NCBI GenBank assembly: GCA_963666965.1 | Contig: OY762939.1 | Location: forward strand, 1,116,001 to 1,180,000 | Reading direction: 5' to 3' | Length of the DNA: 64,000 bases | From: Proruminimicrobium sp963666965 | GTDB lineage: Bacteria; Elusimicrobiota; Endomicrobiia; Endomicrobiales; Endomicrobiaceae | Part shown: positions 59,642-64,000 of the stretch, in pieces | Position numbering within the stretch: the stretch's first letter is position 1 | Layout: each line of letters opens with the position of its first letter | Position numbers and translations under genes: made by a program | The notes under the pieces: generated by a model | Seen by the model: the letters and a program-made list of their open reading frames with translations, nothing else | Database searches by the model: none | Told to the model about the DNA's origin: nothing

Positions 59642-61747
59642 ATGAAAAAATTATTATTTTGTTTGTCTTTGTTTTTTGTATGCGGAGTGCAAATCTATGC
59701 AGACGTACCGAAAAAATTAAACATTCAAGGTAAGCTTACTTCAGACTCAGGGCAGGTCTTGGCCGAGAAATCGTTCGATGCAGTTTTGCATATCAGAGCA
59801 AGCGGAGCTTCGGGTGAGAATTATCCGGTAGACAATAAATCGGCAATCACAGACAGCAACGGTTTGTATAATCTCAATTTTGATATTGCCAGTTTTAATT
59901 TCAATGCCGGATCCCAGTTTAAAATTGCAATAACAGTTGACGGTCAGACGATAACGACGGCTTGGTCTGATATAACGACAAATCCGTATTCATTTTATTC
60001 TTCAACTGCCGCTTACTCAAATTCTTCATCTACGGCAACTTATTCAAAAATTTTAGATCCTAATCAGCCGGAAAAATTGGTGGACGGCAATTTTAATCAG
60101 TCTGTTGCATATAAAATAAATGTAACTACGGCAGTTGCCGTTTCTACGGCTTCATATACGGCAGGAAATTCTTATATATGGGGAATAGGGACTGACGGCG
60201 TTCAAAAATGGACCAATCCCGATATTCAAGTATCATCAGCATCATATGCGTTCAATGCCGGTACGGCAACATATTCAAACGCTTCGGCATATTCACTGAA
60301 TTCCGGTACGGCAACATATTCAAATGCTTCATCATATTCTCTAAACTCAGGAACGGCCGCATATGCATTGAGAATTTCAACGGTCCCTCTTTTAGCAGTG
60401 GGTGATGCACAAGTCTGGACAATAACAAATGTCGGCGGAAATATTTATCAGTCGTGGGATACCGTTGTCAGCGGTTTAAAAGCAGGAGACGGATTAAAAC
60501 TTACGGGAAAGACTATCAGCGTTTCGCCGGGCTCAGGAGTTGGTTTTGATGGTTCAAACAATCTTATTGTTTCCGATACCGGCATTACACCGGCAAAACT
60601 GCAGCAAGGCGGAGGCGTTTTATATAATATTTTAGTTTCAACCGCAAATAATTTAAGTGCCAGTTTTAAATTGGCGGATACAAATTTTAACACAAATTAT
60701 GTTTATTTAGCGACGGTAACATATGCAACAAATGCAGGCGTAGCGGCTTCAATGAAAACTGCTGGATCGGGTCCTAATTTGTTTTGGGGCTATGATTCAA
60801 GCGGCACAAACCAATTGTGGAGAACGGTGGTTGTATCAAGCTCAAATGTTGCCGGATTGTCCGGAGCGACTGTTGCAAATGCAACCAATGCAGCTTCCGC
60901 GACTATAGCAGTTACTGCCGTAACGGCATCTTCAATGACAGCAGGCGGCGGAGCAAATTCTTTTTGGGGATACGACGGAGGAAGTGCTCAGGGATGGCGT
61001 AGCTTGGCTGCAGGAAACGGAATAGGTATTTCTGGTTACTCGATAAGCGTTGCTACAGGAGCAGGATTAGGCTTTAGCGGTTCTTCTCTTATAGTTACAA
61101 CAGCTCCTTATGCTGCAGGAGCAGGAACAGCTACTACGGTTGTTGACGGAGCCATAACGGCTGCCAAAATAGGTTCTCTTGAGATAACTTCAGGGAAATT
61201 GGCGGCAGATTCAGTAATAGCCGCTAAGATAGCAGCGGGTGCTGTAACAGAAACAAAAATAGGTTCAAATGCAATAATTTCAAGCCATTTTAAATATGAA
61301 AGTGATTATGGACATGTATATGATATCAAAGTTGCAACGGCGGCTTATGCTGAAACTGCCGGCGCCGATCTTGCCGAAATGTATTCCTCAACCGAGCTTC
61401 TTGTTCCGGGGGATGTTGTTTCTATAGATACTGCAAAGGACAATGCAATAGTAAAAACAAAAGTTGCCGATGACACTATGGTTGTCGGGGTAATATCAAC
61501 AAAACCGGGTCTGTTAATGAACAAAACCGAGAAAGGATATGAATTGGCTTTAGTCGGTAAAGTTCCTACAAAAGTTTGCAATGAAGGCGGCAGCATAAAA
61601 AGAGGCGACATGTTGGTTTCGGCTTCAATGGCAGGTTATGCAAAGAAAGCAGGCGATAATCCTAAAACAGGGACCGTTATAGGCAAAGCGCTTGAGAATT
61701 TTGATTCCGTAACAGGAACAATTTTGGTATTGGTGAATTTGCAATGA
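59642..61747 (+). CDS. Exported repeat-rich surface protein (fiber-like)
   Basis: 701 residues with a signal peptide (MKKLLFCLSLFFVCGVQIYA). After an N-terminal beta domain (VPKKLNIQGKLTSDSGQVL..) come repeats of NSGTATYSNAS type near residues 200-245, and AT/SG-rich stretches recalling tail-fiber or trimeric adhesin stalks. The C-terminal ~130 residues (ADLAEMYSSTELLVPGDVVSI, then VVGVISTKPG) form a conserved-looking end domain. Start ATG 59642 is supported by GGAGA; an ATG 12 nt earlier is less likely. It follows the kinase by 17 nt and overlaps the next gene by 4. Function unknown; adhesion is a guess. Confidence 0.72.
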   Translation: MKKLLFCLSLFFVCGVQIYADVPKKLNIQGKLTSDSGQVLAEKSFDAVLHIRASGASGENYPVDNKSAITDSNGLYNLNFDIASFNFNAGSQFKIAITVDGQTITTAWSDITTNPYSFYSSTAAYSNSSSTATYSKILDPNQPEKLVDGNFNQSVAYKINVTTAVAVSTASYTAGNSYIWGIGTDGVQKWTNPDIQVSSASYAFNAGTATYSNASAYSLNSGTATYSNASSYSLNSGTAAYALRISTVPLLAVGDAQVWTITNVGGNIYQSWDTVVSGLKAGDGLKLTGKTISVSPGSGVGFDGSNNLIVSDTGITPAKLQQGGGVLYNILVSTANNLSASFKLADTNFNTNYVYLATVTYATNAGVAASMKTAGSGPNLFWGYDSSGTNQLWRTVVVSSSNVAGLSGATVANATNAASATIAVTAVTASSMTAGGGANSFWGYDGGSAQGWRSLAAGNGIGISGYSISVATGAGLGFSGSSLIVTTAPYAAGAGTATTVVDGAITAAKIGSLEITSGKLAADSVIAAKIAAGAVTETKIGSNAIISSHFKYESDYGHVYDIKVATAAYAETAGADLAEMYSSTELLVPGDVVSIDTAKDNAIVKTKVADDTMVVGVISTKPGLLMNKTEKGYELALVGKVPTKVCNEGGSIKRGDMLVSASMAGYAKKAGDNPKTGTVIGKALENFDSVTGTILVLVNLQ

Positions 61748-62922
61748 TAAAAAAGATAAATTTTATTCTCATAGCCGTAGCATTGTTTCTTATTGCGGTT
61801 TTCGGGCTCTCGGAAGCTGCAAAGAATTTTTCAGTGCTTGCCGGAGGACAGTCGACAGGTTCAGGAACAACTTCTAAAGCGTATGCTTTTACAGGTCAGT
61901 CTGCACTTGTATTTTCAGAAGCAAGAACTAAAGACTTGGTTTTACAGGCGGGTATGCCTTCAGTTATAACAAAAGCGCCAAATGTAAATATAACGTTTAC
62001 AAATTTGACAGGTTCACAGACATTTCCTACTCAAACCGTAACAGTTCAGGTAAGAGTAGAAAGCACAAACGGATATAATATCAACAAGGTCAGATATGCC
62101 GTTGCTGAGGGGCAGAATGCAGATTTCGGAGATCAGATTGATTATACAGTTACGCCGAGCACTGCCGTTATGTTTACCCAGGAAATTAATTTCAGCAAAG
62201 GACAGTCGGTAAATAAGGTTTACGTTTACGCTCAGGATGATTCTACAAATGTTTTCGGAAATGAAACACAAATTATAGTAAATACGGCAGGCAGTCTTGG
62301 AGAGGTATCGTTTATTTCTCCTGACCCTATTACAAAACTTGCCCTGTTGAACCCAAGAATTGAAACGACAATGTTTTCACTCGGCGTTTCAAGCGCCACT
62401 GTAAAACTTTACAGCGGATCTTCGGCAACTGGAACTCCTGTATACAGCGTCCAGGTAACGACCGCAATGGTTAATTCTGCCGGACAGCTTTATTATCAAA
62501 ATTCTCTTATTATGCCCGGAGGTGCAAATCTTACGGCAAATGCGTATTATACGATTGTTGTAGATTTTGACAATACATATTCGGATATAGAACTTACGTT
62601 TAAAGCAATAGACGGCGGAGTTGCAAACATACTTACTTATCCGTCGCCCTTTAATCCTAATAACGGCGAAAAAGTTAAAATAAGATATTTACTTGCAAAA
62701 GACGGACTCATCACAATCAATTTTTATAATAAGGCCGGTAAAATAGTAAGGAAACTCATATCTTCGGCCAGCAGAAGCGCCGGAACGAACGAAGAAGAAT
62801 GGGACGGCAAAAATTATGCCGGCGAAATACTTGCAACAGGTCCTTATATTTGTGAAATTATAACAAAAGGTGCAGACGGAGAAGCCAGAAGATATACTGC
62901 ACTTGCTATAGTGGGTAAATAA
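61744..62922 (+). CDS. Exported protein with FlgD-like Ig C-terminal domain
   Basis: 392 residues. It has a signal peptide (residues 1-26), then a beta-rich middle part with Ig-like repeats. The last ~90 residues match FlgD-type/type 9-like C-terminal domains: YPSPFNPNNGEKVKIRYLL, INFYNKAGKIVRKL and EEWDGKNYAGE near 295-360. Such ends are frequent on secreted proteins of Bacteroidota-like and Elusimicrobiota groups. It overlaps both neighbours' spacing (4-nt overlap with upstream gene, 1 nt before the next). Secretion by a type 9-like route is only a hypothesis. Confidence 0.75.
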   Translation: MIKKINFILIAVALFLIAVFGLSEAAKNFSVLAGGQSTGSGTTSKAYAFTGQSALVFSEARTKDLVLQAGMPSVITKAPNVNITFTNLTGSQTFPTQTVTVQVRVESTNGYNINKVRYAVAEGQNADFGDQIDYTVTPSTAVMFTQEINFSKGQSVNKVYVYAQDDSTNVFGNETQIIVNTAGSLGEVSFISPDPITKLALLNPRIETTMFSLGVSSATVKLYSGSSATGTPVYSVQVTTAMVNSAGQLYYQNSLIMPGGANLTANAYYTIVVDFDNTYSDIELTFKAIDGGVANILTYPSPFNPNNGEKVKIRYLLAKDGLITINFYNKAGKIVRKLISSASRSAGTNEEEWDGKNYAGEILATGPYICEIITKGADGEARRYTALAIVGK

Positions 62923-62923
62923 T

Positions 62924-63949
62924 ATGATAAAAATAAAAAAAGCATTTATCGCAGTACAGATTGCGTTGATGTTGTTTTGCGTCTCAAGCGTTTTTGCCGG
63001 AGTCGATTTGGCTCCGTTTCTAAAAAAAGGCGTCGGAGCAAAAGCAATAGCAATGGGTGGAGCGTTTACTTCGGTAGCCGACGATCCGAGCGCGATTTAC
63101 TGGAATCCGGCCGGTCTTACTAAAATTCAAATGTATTCGATATCGGCAATGGGAGCGATGGGAACTTCAGACAAATATCCAGGACTTAAAGAAGTTATTC
63201 CTACACACCAGTTTTTTGCAGCTACAATGCCTCTTTCGAACGTAACGGGGATTTTTGGTAAATCGGTTATAGGAATAGGGTATATTTCTTCAAGTATGGG
63301 CGGTATACAGCATACTTCAGGATCGGGATCTTCGCTTGGCGGAGATATGACTCATACGGATAATGCGTATTATTTATCTATGGGTTATCCGGTTTTTACA
63401 GGATATAACAGTTTAAGTGTCGGAGCATCGCTGAAATATATTTCTTACAGTTTTTCAGATATATCCAGCAGCGGAAGCGGCATGGATTTTGATGCAGGCG
63501 TCTTGTATTCAATGGGAAATTTAAATTTCGGCGCGATGATTACAAAAGGCGTTGAAATAGCCGATGACAAAGCCCCTATGACTACAAAATTCGGTGTTTC
63601 CAACAGATTTAATTTAACTAAAAAACTTCATCTGCTTGGGGCTGCCGATCTTATTCAGAGACAGCAGGAGCCTTTGACTATGAATGTCGGAGCAGAGTTC
63701 GGCGTGAAGGAACCGTTGATGTTTGATAATTTCGGAATAAATTCATTAAACCTCAGATTGGGCGTCGAAGGATATGCCGTAGAAAACAGATACGGTATTT
63801 CATCAGATTTAAATGAAACTGCAGGATATAACTGCGGTTTGGGTATAGATGTATTTGTTGCCGACACATATTTACAGCTTGATATTGCTTTGCTGAGCGG
63901 CAATATGTTTGAACAGACTACAAAATTTTCAGTCAACTTTTATTTCTGA
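62924..63949 (+). CDS. PorV/PorQ-like outer-membrane barrel protein
   Basis: 341 residues with a signal peptide (cut after VFA, residue ~25). The mature N-terminus FLKKGVGAKAIAMGGAFTSVADDPSAIYWNPAGLTK is the classic PorV/UPF0164 start (residues ~33-67). The remainder is a FadL-like beta-barrel ending in NFYF with terminal Phe. In type 9 systems PorV helps exported proteins reach the surface; here it follows a protein with an FlgD-like end, which fits. Other T9SS parts are not in the window. Confidence 0.83.
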   Translation: MIKIKKAFIAVQIALMLFCVSSVFAGVDLAPFLKKGVGAKAIAMGGAFTSVADDPSAIYWNPAGLTKIQMYSISAMGAMGTSDKYPGLKEVIPTHQFFAATMPLSNVTGIFGKSVIGIGYISSSMGGIQHTSGSGSSLGGDMTHTDNAYYLSMGYPVFTGYNSLSVGASLKYISYSFSDISSSGSGMDFDAGVLYSMGNLNFGAMITKGVEIADDKAPMTTKFGVSNRFNLTKKLHLLGAADLIQRQQEPLTMNVGAEFGVKEPLMFDNFGINSLNLRLGVEGYAVENRYGISSDLNETAGYNCGLGIDVFVADTYLQLDIALLSGNMFEQTTKFSVNFYF

Positions 63950-63965
63950 AGAAAGAGGTTAAAAA

Positions 63966-64000
63966 ATGAATAAAAAACAAATTAGCATTGTTTTATCGCT
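63966..64000 (+). CDS. Start of next gene (partial, likely exported)
   Basis: ATG 63966 begins MNKKQISIVLS, a signal-peptide-like start, with AAAGAGG upstream, 16 nt after the PorV-like stop. The rest is outside the window. Confidence 0.5.
   Translation, partial: MNKKQISIVLS

Noticed and set aside
60230..60365. Short direct repeats considered as a CRISPR-like array
   Set aside because: They are in-frame coding repeats (NSGTATYSNAS) of the surface protein with no variable spacers.

Overview
The window is AT-rich (roughly a third G+C by eye) bacterial chromosome from a diderm: it encodes an autotransporter, TolC/RND efflux, porin-like barrels, a PorV-type barrel and LPS-Kdo synthesis (arabinose-5-phosphate isomerase). 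Gene content plus a group-B-like [FeFe]-hydrogenase, HydE and FeoAB point to an anaerobe. My best guess is Elusimicrobiota, class Endomicrobia. That is inference from overall style and cannot be proved without a search. No rRNA, CRISPR array, transposase or prophage was seen. Three tRNA genes are present (Arg-ACG, Gln-CTG, Val-TAC).

Layout. 1-3480: end of an unknown gene, a SpoU rRNA methyltransferase, and the phosphatidylethanolamine pair psd-pssA. 3598-10715: leuA-leuC-leuD-leuB, then a structured repeat and an AT-rich restriction-modification pair wedged before asd. 10753-15929: a ChbG/YdjC-like deacetylase and a 1487-residue autotransporter. 16062-20264: glmU-prs-rplY-pth and an orphan MetV-like protein. 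20285-26230: a metal-responsive cluster (DtxR-family regulator, permease-HMA exporter, feoA-feoA-feoB, Cys-rich FeoB partner, porin) whose upstream regions carry a repeated TTAG-N6-CTAA palindrome. 26339-32539: hydrogenase, then hisD-orf-hisB-hisA-hisI-trpF-like-kdsD. 32549-34952: radical SAM plus polytopic membrane protein. 35002-41198: tetR with two similar operators, and a complete tripartite RND pump. 41269-46377: hydE-rrf2, then a promoter/operator/leader-peptide region ahead of metY-cysK, then mnmA. 46378-52892: mostly minus-strand housekeeping genes (phosphoesterase, NifU-like, nadE, a DUF3034-like barrel, YezD, MscS). 53014-64000: two tRNAs, a tandem pair of clan GH-A-like secreted proteins, and a Ser/Thr kinase with PEGA repeats heading a run of exported surface proteins that leaves the window.

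The most interesting structure is a putative sulfur-regulation system. Two promoters 9 kb apart (before metY-cysK on the plus strand, before yezD on the minus strand) each carry a related inverted repeat just downstream of the -10. Each then has a very short Cys/Met-containing ORF with its own Shine-Dalgarno, and the second is followed by a canonical terminator hairpin in attenuator position. An Rrf2/IscR-type regulator with three Cys lies immediately upstream of the first. Other points worth checking are the TTAG-N6-CTAA metal regulon, a TrpF homologue in the his operon with the catalytic Cys replaced, an intergenic repeat family whose stem shows compensatory base changes, and several genes whose -10 box sits where a leaderless mRNA would start.
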